NCBI GenBank assembly: GCA_030145845.1 | Contig: JAIXHJ010000003.1 | Coordinates: 124,426-188,425, forward strand | Length of the DNA: 64,000 nucleotides | Direction: 5' to 3' | Origin: Pseudomonadota bacterium | GTDB taxonomy: Bacteria > Pseudomonadota > Gammaproteobacteria > Pseudomonadales > Oceanobacteraceae | Shown: in pieces, positions 26,212 through 34,734 of the stretch | Layout of the letters: each line of letters begins with the position of its first letter | Position numbering within the stretch: the stretch's first letter is position 1 | Position numbers and translations under genes: made by a program | The notes under the pieces: generated by a model | Told to the model about the DNA's origin: nothing | The model's input: only the letters and a program-made list of their open reading frames with translations | Databases searched by the model: none

Positions 26212-28392
26212 ATGAATATCAGAATTTTACTTACAGGAATGGCCCTGCTGGGGCCGGCCATCAGCCAGGCAGAGGAATTTGCTGACTTTGAGCTGGGCGA
26301 ACCTTTTGCACTGGAGGAAGATATCCCTGTGGTGCTGACGGCGTCCCGTCTTAAGCAGCCCAGAGCCGAAGTGCCTGCCAGTGTGACCGTGATTGAAGCA
26401 GAACAGATCCGGGACTGGGGGGTACGTACCCTGCCGGATCTGATGCGCTTTGTTCCCGGTATGTTTGTCGGTCACGTCGACGATGAAAATAATGCCTCCG
26501 TTGCTTACCACTCATCCAACCCCAGCCTGATGCGCCGCTTGCAGGTGCTGGTCGATGGCCGTTCCGTGTTCCGCGCCGGCATTGCCTCGGTGGCCTGGGA
26601 TGATATTCCGGTGGCGATGGAAGATATCCTGCGGGTTGAAGTCACCCGCGGCCCCAACGCCTCAACCTACGGTGCCAACTCCTTTCTTGGTGTGATCAAC
26701 ATTGTGACCAAGCACCCGGGGGATACACTCGGTACCCGGGTCCGCTACCGCAACGGTTCCCAGGGGATTGATGATTCTTTTGTCAGCTATTCCGGGCAGA
26801 GTGGCCTGAACAGTTACCGCCTGACGTTCAACCTGCAGGCCGACGATGGCTTTGACGGTGCTGACACGGATGAGGGTGAGGATGAATTCAACGACAGCAA
26901 ACGCCATGGCTATCTGGCCGGATATCTCAGCCGGCCGCTGGGGCCGTCAACCGTTCTGAACCTGCAGGCCGGTTATAAGGAAGGGCACAGTGATATCGGC
27001 TCCGATGACGAACGTTTCCGTACCCGTCCATACCGTGACAATCAGGCCGGCTATCTGTGGGGTAAGGTCAATCACGAATTTTCGGCGACTCATCAGTCGC
27101 ATCTGCAGATTTACTGGCAGACCGATAAACGCACCCAGGACGGTTACGGCTGTGTGCCGGCGATCACACTCGACCCGGATCTGTACGCGCTGTACGGACT
27201 GAATCCGTTGCTGACCAATGCGCTGGTCAATCAGGATGATCTGACCCCTTATCTCAGCAGCCTGACGGCCGAAGAACAGGCTCTGCTGGTCAGTATTCAG
27301 CAGACACTGACAGTGAATGGTGCTGCAGCCGTGGAAGAAGTCTGTGGCCAGGTGGACACCAATGTGACGGAGCAGCGCGCTGATCTGGAATGGCAGGACA
27401 CCATCGTCTGGAGTGACAGCCTGCGTACGGTTTCCGGTTTCAGCCTGCGTCAGGACCGGGTGGATTCCGAAACCTATTTCGGCGGAGTGGCCACCAATAA
27501 TACCTACCGGTTGTTTTTCAATGTTGAATGGCGCCTGCTGGAATCCCTGACCACCAACCTGGGCGCCATGTATGAAGATGAAGACGCCAATAACGCGGAA
27601 GTTTCGCCGCGGGTGGCGTTTAACTGGATGTTTATGCCGCAGCAGAGCTTCCGTCTGGTATATGCAGAAGCGATCCGTTCTCCGGATCTGCTGGAACAGG
27701 AGCCGGATTACAGTCTGACCCTGACCGGCCTGACAGATAACTACCTCAATGCTGACAGTGCCAAATTTTATATGCACCAGAGCATCAGTCACCGCGGTCT
27801 GGATCCGGAGCGGATTGCCAGTACCGAGCTGGGTTATTACGGCAGTTTTCCGGATTACCGTCTGGCGCTCGATGTTAAAGTGTATCAGGATCGTCTGACC
27901 CAGCTGATTTCGAGTCCGATTAACCTGGCGACCACGACTGTGCGCTCAGACACGCGGATGGATATCAACGGCGCAGAAATGCAGCTGCAGTGGCGCCCGG
28001 GAGTGCGCGACAGTCTGTGGATGACAGCGTCTTATGTGGATACCGATGTCACACTCGGGGATACCTCCGATTTATCGGACAGCGCGATTGAATCCCTGTA
28101 CGAAGTAGAAACCCGGCTCAGTGCCGAAAACAGTTTTGTCGTCAGCTGGTCGCATCACGGCAACAGCTGGAATACCAGTGTTTCCCACTTCTGGTACGAC
28201 GCCTACAACAATGGCAAGAACGCCTACCGGCGGCTGGAAATTAATGGCAGAAAACAGTGGCTGATTCATGGAAAAACAGTCTGGCTGGGCGCTTTCTGGC
28301 AGCATCTGATTGACGATGGCCGGTTGAACTATTCAAACCAGGTATATTCTGAAGATAATGTTTATTATCTGCAGGGAGGACTGGATTTCTGA
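26212..28392 (+). CDS. TonB-dependent receptor, first gene of a sensing operon
   Basis: Outer-membrane protein of 726 residues. Signal peptide MNIRILLTGMALLGPAISQA, a TonB-box-like stretch (IPVVLTASRLKQP) and plug domain (VPASVTVIEAEQIRDWG, LMRFVPGMFVGH, VLVDGRSVF, VEVTRGPNASTYGANSFLGVINIVTK), then a barrel ending in GGLDF with a terminal Phe. ATG 26212 is chosen from the signal peptide; the ribosome site is weak. Its stop shares a base with the start of the binding-protein gene (TGATG). Linkage with a periplasmic binding protein and kinase suggests it takes up or detects the same ligand; substrate is unknown. Confidence 0.88.
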   Translation: MNIRILLTGMALLGPAISQAEEFADFELGEPFALEEDIPVVLTASRLKQPRAEVPASVTVIEAEQIRDWGVRTLPDLMRFVPGMFVGHVDDENNASVAYHSSNPSLMRRLQVLVDGRSVFRAGIASVAWDDIPVAMEDILRVEVTRGPNASTYGANSFLGVINIVTKHPGDTLGTRVRYRNGSQGIDDSFVSYSGQSGLNSYRLTFNLQADDGFDGADTDEGEDEFNDSKRHGYLAGYLSRPLGPSTVLNLQAGYKEGHSDIGSDDERFRTRPYRDNQAGYLWGKVNHEFSATHQSHLQIYWQTDKRTQDGYGCVPAITLDPDLYALYGLNPLLTNALVNQDDLTPYLSSLTAEEQALLVSIQQTLTVNGAAAVEEVCGQVDTNVTEQRADLEWQDTIVWSDSLRTVSGFSLRQDRVDSETYFGGVATNNTYRLFFNVEWRLLESLTTNLGAMYEDEDANNAEVSPRVAFNWMFMPQQSFRLVYAEAIRSPDLLEQEPDYSLTLTGLTDNYLNADSAKFYMHQSISHRGLDPERIASTELGYYGSFPDYRLALDVKVYQDRLTQLISSPINLATTTVRSDTRMDINGAEMQLQWRPGVRDSLWMTASYVDTDVTLGDTSDLSDSAIESLYEVETRLSAENSFVVSWSHHGNSWNTSVSHFWYDAYNNGKNAYRRLEINGRKQWLIHGKTVWLGAFWQHLIDDGRLNYSNQVYSEDNVYYLQGGLDF

Positions 28393-29279
28393 TGAATCTT
28401 CCATGCATGGATGCAGGCAGAAAAATCCGGACGTCATTATGCTGGATGGCGCTGGTATTTTTTGTTCCGCTGGCGTGGAGCGGGGAGCTGGTTTTCGTCA
28501 GTCACGCACTGCTGCCATCGGTCAGGGAGCTGGCACAGCAGACGGCAGAGCGCAGCGGAAAAACAGTCCGCATTGCATTAACGGACGAAGCGCTGAATGC
28601 CGCAACAACCGATGCTGTGATCCTGGTCGGGCCACAGGCGCTGGCACAGTGGCAGGGAGTGGAAAATATTCCCGCCATCGCGGTGTTTGTCAGCCGTGAA
28701 GTGGTGCGGCAGAGCCGCACTGAACTGGCCTCGGCCGTCTACCTGGAACCACCACTGCTGCGGCAGCTGGAGCTGGCCAAAAATATTATCGGTACGGATT
28801 ATCCGTTTGGTGTGCTGGTGGCGGACAACGAACAGTGGCAGTCGCTGGGGATTAAAAATCAGCATCTGTTAGTGCCGTATTTTACCGCGGATTATCCGTC
28901 ACTGAATTATGCTCTGCAGGATCTGCTGAAAACCAGTCCGGCGCTGATCGGTATTTATGATCCTCAGCTGTACAGCTCGGCTAATATCAAAAATATTCTT
29001 ATCACGGCTTACCGCCACAATAAACCTCTGATTGGCCCGTCCAGTGCTTATATCAAAGCCGGTGCCATGGCGACCACTTACAGTGATATCAGTGATATTG
29101 CTGCCCGCCTCAGTGATATTGTCAGTACCGGGCTCCGTAGCGGTCAGTGGCCGGCAGCGGATTACAATCCCTATTTCAAAGTTAAATATAACCAGCAGGT
29201 GGCGCGCTCACTGAACCTGTTGTTACCGGATGCCGATCAGTTGGCTGAGCGGCTGGCAGCACAGGAGAAGGCCCAGTGA
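28392..29279 (+). CDS. Periplasmic ABC-substrate-binding-like protein (PF04392-type)
   Basis: Exported protein of 295 residues. The N-terminus has a hydrophobic signal (LCWMALVFFVPLAWSG). The body is of the TM_PBP2/ABC_sub_bind fold: ILVGPQALAQW, PAIAVFVSREVV, SAVYLEPPLLRQLELAKNI, GVLVADN, LIGIYDPQLYSSANIKNIL and a PLIGPSSAYIKAGAMAT loop near the end. No ABC permease or ATPase follows; instead the next gene is a sensor kinase overlapping by four bases (GTGA). It therefore probably presents a ligand to the kinase, not to a transporter. Ligand unknown. Confidence 0.8.
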   Translation: MNLPCMDAGRKIRTSLCWMALVFFVPLAWSGELVFVSHALLPSVRELAQQTAERSGKTVRIALTDEALNAATTDAVILVGPQALAQWQGVENIPAIAVFVSREVVRQSRTELASAVYLEPPLLRQLELAKNIIGTDYPFGVLVADNEQWQSLGIKNQHLLVPYFTADYPSLNYALQDLLKTSPALIGIYDPQLYSSANIKNILITAYRHNKPLIGPSSAYIKAGAMATTYSDISDIAARLSDIVSTGLRSGQWPAADYNPYFKVKYNQQVARSLNLLLPDADQLAERLAAQEKAQ

Positions 29280-31174
29280 AAGGGCTCAGGCAGCTGCCGA
29301 TACGGCACCGGATGTTGCTGGTCGGGGCTGTGCCTGCGCTGCTGGTGGTGCTGGTGATGACGGCCTACCACATGCTTAACCGCTGGTCGGACCTGCGGCA
29401 GGAAAATCAGAGCATTGCGCAGGTTATTCTTGAACATATCGGCGCATCCGCTGAATACCCGATTGTTACCGGCAATTATGATCTGCTGCGGCCACTGATG
29501 GATGCTGCGCTGGCTCAGCCCGCGATTGTGGCAGTTGATATCTATGACGCCAGCGGACATGAAGTGCTGCAGGGCAGAACCCTCCATTATGACGAACTGA
29601 CCGACAGCGATGTCCGCTGGCTGTCGGCAGACATCCGTCGTCAGGTTGCCGCGCTGGATGAATTTTCAGAATTCGGTGACGAACGTCTGGTCGACCGCAG
29701 CATCGGCAGTATCCGTCTCGGAATGTCGGATTACTTTACCCGCGACCGGGAGCTGGACATTATGCAGCAGTCGCTGCTGACCGGCCTGGTGGTGGTCGCG
29801 CTGGCCGTATTAATCAGTTACGCCGCCTCCGCCAGTATCCTGTCACCGCTGGAAAAACTGGCCGGCTTTATTGCCCGCCTGGCCGGTGGCCGGATACAGG
29901 AGCGGCTGCAGGTGGATGATGGTGCCGAAATCGGGCATCTGCAGGTCAATGCCAACACACTGGCAGAGTCGCTGGAGAAAGCGGACCATGATCAGCAGCA
30001 GTACACCGCGCAGCTGGTCGCTGAGCAGCAGAAGACCCAGCAGGCCAGCCGGGCGAAAAGTGATTTTCTGGCGATGATGAGCCACGAACTGAGAACGCCG
30101 CTGAATGGTGCCATCGGTATGCTGCAGCTGCTGGATAAAGATAACAGCCGCGAAGAATTTGAAGATTATAAGCGTACCGCGGATCAGTCACTGACCCATC
30201 TGACGCAGTTGCTGGAAGACGTGCTGGTGGTGGTGGACACCGAAAAAAACCGCATGTCAGTATCGCTGTCAGATGTCAGTCTGCCACAGGTACTGGACAA
30301 TCTGGTGCAGTCGTTCCGTGGCCGGGCACTGGATAAGAAGCTGTCACTGGTGGTGGATTATGATGACAGCGTCAGCAGCGGGCTGATCCGCTCGGACCCG
30401 TCACTGGTGCGTCAGATTGTCCGCCACCTGGTCGATAATGCGCTGAAATTCACTGAAGACGGCATGGTGGTGGTGCAGCTTAGCCTGCTGCCTGATGACA
30501 CGCAGAACTGTCTCTGTATCCGTGTCTGCGATACCGGGATTGGTATTGAAGCGGAAAAGAAACAGCTGGTGCTGGAAGCGTTTTCTCAGGCTAACTCTTC
30601 CTTTAACCGGCGTTACAGTGGCATTGGCCTGGGGCTGACGATTACCAGTCACATCTGTCGTGTGCTGGGCGGGCGTTTTGAACTGACCGATGCTCAGGGC
30701 GGTGGTACCTGTGCAACGGCGCTTATTCCGGCACTCAGTCAGGCTGCCATAACCAGCAGCGGGGAGCAGGACAGCGGTCATCAGCGGGCCCTGATCGTGG
30801 AAGATAACCCGGTCAATCTGAAAGTGCTGGAGAAAATGCTGCTCAGGGTGTGGCAGGGAATTGAGGTCACGTCGGTGACATCCGGTGAGGCCTGTCTGAC
30901 GGTGACCGCACAGACACATTTTGATCTGATTTTTATGGATTGTCAGATGCCGGGGCTGGATGGTTTTGAAACCACGCGCCGACTGAGAGAGCAGGGTGTC
31001 GACAGTCCGGTTGTTGCCTGTACGGCGAATACGGCCGATGGTATCCGGGAACGTTGTCAGCAGGCGGGCATGAATGATTATCTGGCCAAGCCGTTAAAAG
31101 TGCCGCTGATCAGGCAGGTGCTGCAGAAATGGCTGGCGGGTAAAGAAAAATCAGGCCCGCCGCAGCAGGCCTGA
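29276..31174 (+). CDS. Hybrid sensor histidine kinase
   Basis: Membrane kinase of 632 residues. Two transmembrane spans (about 12-32 and 166-186) flank a periplasmic sensor domain of about 130 residues; then a HAMP-like linker (SPLEKLAGFIARLAGG), HisKA with His270 in MMSHELRTPLNG, HATPase_c with N, G1 and G2 boxes (HLVDNALKF, DTGIGI, SGIGLGLTI) and a receiver with Glu509-Asp510, phosphoacceptor Asp555 and Lys605. No Hpt domain is present, so an external phosphotransfer protein would be needed. GTG 29276 has GGAG eight bases upstream and overlaps the preceding stop. Confidence 0.93.
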   Translation: MKGLRQLPIRHRMLLVGAVPALLVVLVMTAYHMLNRWSDLRQENQSIAQVILEHIGASAEYPIVTGNYDLLRPLMDAALAQPAIVAVDIYDASGHEVLQGRTLHYDELTDSDVRWLSADIRRQVAALDEFSEFGDERLVDRSIGSIRLGMSDYFTRDRELDIMQQSLLTGLVVVALAVLISYAASASILSPLEKLAGFIARLAGGRIQERLQVDDGAEIGHLQVNANTLAESLEKADHDQQQYTAQLVAEQQKTQQASRAKSDFLAMMSHELRTPLNGAIGMLQLLDKDNSREEFEDYKRTADQSLTHLTQLLEDVLVVVDTEKNRMSVSLSDVSLPQVLDNLVQSFRGRALDKKLSLVVDYDDSVSSGLIRSDPSLVRQIVRHLVDNALKFTEDGMVVVQLSLLPDDTQNCLCIRVCDTGIGIEAEKKQLVLEAFSQANSSFNRRYSGIGLGLTITSHICRVLGGRFELTDAQGGGTCATALIPALSQAAITSSGEQDSGHQRALIVEDNPVNLKVLEKMLLRVWQGIEVTSVTSGEACLTVTAQTHFDLIFMDCQMPGLDGFETTRRLREQGVDSPVVACTANTADGIRERCQQAGMNDYLAKPLKVPLIRQVLQKWLAGKEKSGPPQQA

Positions 31175-31176
31175 TT
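31145..31176 (-). terminator. Terminator of fbp, inside the 3' end of the kinase gene
   Basis: AATCAGGCC and GGCCTGATT form a 9-bp stem. Read on the minus strand it is followed by TTTTTC, so it terminates fbp. It overlaps the last codons of the hybrid kinase, for which no T-run follows. Confidence 0.7.
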
Positions 31177-31186
31177 GTCCGGCGTA

Positions 31187-32197
31187 TTACTTCTTGTGGT
31201 AACGGATCACGTTATCGACTTCTTCTGCAGAACCCATCACCACAGACACACGCTGGTGAATACTGGTCGGTTCCACTTCCTGAATATTTTCGTAAGCCGT
31301 TGAGGCTTTGCCGCCGGCCTGTTCGATCAGCATGCTCATCGGATTGCCTTCATACATCAGGCGCAGTTTGCCGGGCTTCTGTGGTTCACGGCTGTCGTAC
31401 GGATACATGAAGATGCCGCCACGGGTCAGAATGCGGTGAATTTCTGCAACCATGGACGCAATCCAGCGCATGTTGTAACGCTTGCCCAGCGGGCCCTGTT
31501 CACCCAGCAGCAGATCGTTGACGTAGTTTTTCATCTCCGGCAGCCAGAAACGCTGGTTGGACATATTGATGGCGAATTCTTTGGTGGTGGCCGGGACCCG
31601 GACTTTTTCGCGCTGCAGATAAAATTCACCCACCCGCGGGTCCAGGGTAAAGGTGTACACGCCTTTGCCAACGGTCAGCACCAGAATGGTGGACGGGCCA
31701 TACAGAACGTAACCGGCAGCGACCTGTTCACGGCCACACTGCAGGTAGGTGGCTTCGTAGGTCGGATCAGCCCCCGGTTCAGACTGCAGCACGGAGAAAA
31801 TGGTGCCTACGGTCACGTTCACATCAATGTTGGAGGAACCATCCAGCGGGTCGAACAGCACCAGGAATTCACCTTCCGGATTGCAGGCAACGGCATCGGA
31901 TTCTTCTTCGCTGGCCAGACCTTTCACCTGCGGCATGATGCGCAGCGCCTGTTTGATCAGGTCGTTGGCAATCACATCCAGCTTTTTCTGTGACTCACCC
32001 TGTACATTGATCTGTTCGGCACTGCCCAGTACGCCGGCAAGACCGCCGAGCTGAACTTTGTAGGCGATGTCCTTACAGGCGACCATCAGGCCGTCGATGA
32101 CTGCCACCAGATCCGGGTTGTCGCAATGGTTATCCAGAAAGGTCCGTAAACGCTGCATATTGCTGTCCAGGTAAGTCAAATTGAAATCTGCCGGCAT
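31187..32197 (-). CDS. fbp: Fructose-1,6-bisphosphatase class 1
   Basis: Gluconeogenic enzyme of 336 residues that dephosphorylates fructose-1,6-bisphosphate. Metal and substrate motifs: ASEEESDAV, LVLFDPLDGSSNIDVNVTVGTIFS, GYVLYGPSTILVLTVG, RYNMRWIASMVAEIHRIL and KLRLMYEGNPMSMLIEQAGG. ATG 32197 (MPADFNLTYLDSNMQRLRTF) fits the family start. It is divergent from mpl with under 100 bases between them. Confidence 0.96.
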   Translation of the reverse strand: MPADFNLTYLDSNMQRLRTFLDNHCDNPDLVAVIDGLMVACKDIAYKVQLGGLAGVLGSAEQINVQGESQKKLDVIANDLIKQALRIMPQVKGLASEEESDAVACNPEGEFLVLFDPLDGSSNIDVNVTVGTIFSVLQSEPGADPTYEATYLQCGREQVAAGYVLYGPSTILVLTVGKGVYTFTLDPRVGEFYLQREKVRVPATTKEFAINMSNQRFWLPEMKNYVNDLLLGEQGPLGKRYNMRWIASMVAEIHRILTRGGIFMYPYDSREPQKPGKLRLMYEGNPMSMLIEQAGGKASTAYENIQEVEPTSIHQRVSVVMGSAEEVDNVIRYHKK

Positions 32198-32295
32198 ACT
32201 ACCGCAATCCGCTGCTGATTTCAGCGATTGTTGACTTGGGCGGGATGCCCCTAACCAGTACACTACGCAGTTGTTATTATTCAGCGGTAAACAGC

Positions 32296-33681
32296 ATGCG
32301 TCTGCACATTCTCGGTATCTGCGGTACTTTTATGGGCTCCCTGGCTCAGCTGGCGAAACAGCTCGGCCATCAGGTTTCCGGCAGTGATGCCGGCGTTTAT
32401 CCGCCGATGAGTGATCAGCTGCAGGCGGCCGGTATTGCCCTGACCGAAGGCTTCGATCCGGCCGGTATTCCGGCGGATACGGAACTGGTCATTATCGGCA
32501 ATGCCATGTCGCGTGGTAATCCGTCGGTGGAATATGTACTCGACCGCGGTATCCCGTATATGTCCGGGCCGCAGTGGCTGGGGCAGGAAGTCCTCAACGG
32601 CCGCTGGGTACTGGCGGCGGCCGGAACCCATGGCAAAACCACAACCAGCAGTATGCTGGCGTGGATACTGGAGTACGCAGGGATGAAGCCCGGCTTCCTG
32701 ATCGGCGGGGTACCGCAGAATTTTGCCGTGTCAGCGCGCCTGGGGGAGTCGCCGTTTTTTGTCATAGAAGCGGATGAATACGACACGGCTTTTTTCGATA
32801 AGCGCTCCAAGTTTGTGCATTACCGCCCGCGCACGCTGATCATGAATAACCTCGAATTTGATCACGCCGATATTTTCCCTGATCTGGCCGCCATTGAACG
32901 GCAGTTCCATCATCTGGTGCGGACTGTGCCGGCTTCCGGGCAGATTATCCTGCCGCAGGGCGAGGCCGCACTGGAACGGGTGCTGACGATGGGCTGCTGG
33001 ACGCCGGTTGTTCGCTTCGGGCAGCAGACGGACTGTGACTGGCAGTGGCAGACCGGCAGTGACGATATGTCGGTCTTTACCATCCGCAGCCGTGAACAGG
33101 ATTTTGCCGTCACGGTAAACTGGCAGCTGAGTGGTCTGCATAATATCCGCAATGCGGTGGCGGCCATGCTGGCGGCACGTCATGTCGGGGTGGCACCCGG
33201 GGTGGCAGCGGAGGCACTGAGTGAATTTGCCTCGGTAAAACGGCGTATGGAGCTGGTCGGCGAAGCCGGCGGTATCCGTATTTACGATGATTTTGCCCAT
33301 CACCCGACGGCCATTGCCACCACCCTGGAAGGGGCCCGCGCCAGCCTGCTGCAGGGCAGTGCAGCGGGCCGTATTCTGGCGGTACTGGAACCGCGTTCCA
33401 ATACCATGAAACTGGGTGTGCATAAGGCTGAACTGGCACACTCGGTGAGTGCGGCGGACCAGGTGTTCTGGTTTCAGCCGGAGAATATCGACTGGTCGCT
33501 GGCCGAAGTGGCGGCGGCCGGCTCAGTCCCGGCGGCCAGTTTTACCGATCATGAGCAGCTGATTGCGGCTGTGGTGGCAGCGCTGCAGCCGGGGGATCAG
33601 GTCATCGTTATGTCAAACGGCAGTTTTGCCGGTATGCCACGGCGTCTGCTGGCTGCCCTGCAACAGGCGCCGGAGATTTAA
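32296..33681 (+). CDS. mpl: UDP-N-acetylmuramate:tripeptide ligase (murein recycling)
   Basis: Mur-ligase family enzyme of 461 residues that joins recycled L-Ala-gamma-D-Glu-meso-DAP tripeptide to UDP-MurNAc. The N-terminal motif LHILGICGTFMGSLAQLAKQLGH separates Mpl from MurC; the ATP loop is AAGTHGKTTTSSM; EADEYDTAFFD and IRIYDDFAHHPTAI follow; EPRSNTMKLGVH marks the C-terminal domain. ATG 32296 fits the conserved start. In E. coli, mpl is also divergent from fbp, so this neighbourhood is conserved. The ubiX gene starts two bases after its stop codon. Confidence 0.96.
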   Translation: MRLHILGICGTFMGSLAQLAKQLGHQVSGSDAGVYPPMSDQLQAAGIALTEGFDPAGIPADTELVIIGNAMSRGNPSVEYVLDRGIPYMSGPQWLGQEVLNGRWVLAAAGTHGKTTTSSMLAWILEYAGMKPGFLIGGVPQNFAVSARLGESPFFVIEADEYDTAFFDKRSKFVHYRPRTLIMNNLEFDHADIFPDLAAIERQFHHLVRTVPASGQIILPQGEAALERVLTMGCWTPVVRFGQQTDCDWQWQTGSDDMSVFTIRSREQDFAVTVNWQLSGLHNIRNAVAAMLAARHVGVAPGVAAEALSEFASVKRRMELVGEAGGIRIYDDFAHHPTAIATTLEGARASLLQGSAAGRILAVLEPRSNTMKLGVHKAELAHSVSAADQVFWFQPENIDWSLAEVAAAGSVPAASFTDHEQLIAAVVAALQPGDQVIVMSNGSFAGMPRRLLAALQQAPEI

Positions 33682-33682
33682 C

Positions 33683-34291
33683 ATGACAGAGCGTATCTGT
33701 ATTGCGGTTACCGGCGCTTCCGGCAGCCAGTATGCCCTGCGGCTGGCGGAGGTACTGCTGGCAGCGGGCAGGGATATTGATGTGATTGTTTCCAAAGCCG
33801 CTCAGCTGGTGATTGCCACCGAGACAGAGCTCAGCCTGCCGGGCAACAGCCGCGCGCAGGCTGAATTCCTGCAGCAGTATTTTAACGTCGGGGAATCCCG
33901 TCTGCGGGTGTTCGGCCGTGAAGACTGGATGGCGCCCTGGGCCTCGGGTTCCGGTCAGCCAGGACCGCTGGTGATCTGTCCGTGCAGCACCGGTACCCTG
34001 TCGGCCATTGCCACCGGCGCCAGTAATAACCTGATTGAACGGGCCGCGGATGTGGCACTGAAAGAGCGCCGCCGGCTGATTCTGGTACCGCGGGAAACGC
34101 CCTATTCGGAAATTCATCTGCAGAACATGCTCACACTGACGCGCATGGGGGCGGTGATTCTGCCGGCCAGTCCGGGGTTTTATCATCAGCCGCAGAGTGT
34201 GCAGGAACTGATTGATTTTATTGTCGCGCGCATTCTGAATCAGCTGGGGATTGATCAGAGTCTGATACCGGCCTGGGGAAAAGATAACTGA
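33683..34291 (+). CDS. ubiX: Flavin prenyltransferase UbiX
   Basis: Enzyme of 202 residues that makes prenylated FMN, the cofactor of UbiD decarboxylase in ubiquinone synthesis. Motifs: ICIAVTGASGSQYALRLAEVLL at the FMN site, CPCSTGTLSAIATGASNNLIERAADVALKE, and LVPRETPYSEIHLQNML. GGAG precedes ATG 33683 by seven bases; gap to mpl is one base, so the two are co-transcribed. Confidence 0.96.
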   Translation: MTERICIAVTGASGSQYALRLAEVLLAAGRDIDVIVSKAAQLVIATETELSLPGNSRAQAEFLQQYFNVGESRLRVFGREDWMAPWASGSGQPGPLVICPCSTGTLSAIATGASNNLIERAADVALKERRRLILVPRETPYSEIHLQNMLTLTRMGAVILPASPGFYHQPQSVQELIDFIVARILNQLGIDQSLIPAWGKDN

Positions 34292-34353
34292 GCCATGCGG
34301 CAGTCGGGGGACGGCTGCGGCACTGGGTTTGATGTCATTGATTGGGGAAAGAG

Positions 34354-34725
34354 ATGAAGGCAGATAGCAACACTGATAACAGCAGCAACGGCAACAAGCC
34401 GGATCTGGTGAAATACATCGGCCTGGGGTTTATGGCCGGGTTAATTGTGGCGGTACTGGCGCTGGAATATTACGGCTATATAAAACATCCCACCGAACAG
34501 GATGCGCTGGTGGTGGAAGAGTACCGGCTGCTGACACTGAAAACGGAGCAGGACCTGAAAATCTCGCCCAAAAGTTCCGGCCGGGAAGCCTTCTGTGTGA
34601 ACGGCTACCTGCTGGTGCGGCCGCAGAACGGTCACAATGTGGCTGGTATTCTGGTGGATAAAAAGAACCGCGGCATTCACTGTGAAGTGAATATGCTGCC
34701 TTCCCGGGATACCGACACCGAGTAA
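34354..34725 (+). CDS. Single-span membrane protein, unknown
   Basis: Protein of 123 residues: a hydrophilic Asn/Asp/Ser-rich N-terminus (ADSNTDNSSNGNKPD), one membrane span (about 19-40; YIGLGFMAGLIVAVLALEYYGY), then a soluble domain of about 80 residues with FCVNGYLLVRPQNGHNVAGILVDKKNRGIHC and two Cys that could form a disulfide if periplasmic. GGGGAAAG precedes ATG 34354. Family not recognised. It ends nine bases before the TSP3-repeat gene, so it may anchor or help the secreted protein, but this is context only. Confidence 0.65.
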   Translation: MKADSNTDNSSNGNKPDLVKYIGLGFMAGLIVAVLALEYYGYIKHPTEQDALVVEEYRLLTLKTEQDLKISPKSSGREAFCVNGYLLVRPQNGHNVAGILVDKKNRGIHCEVNMLPSRDTDTE

Positions 34726-34734
34726 CACCGGCCA

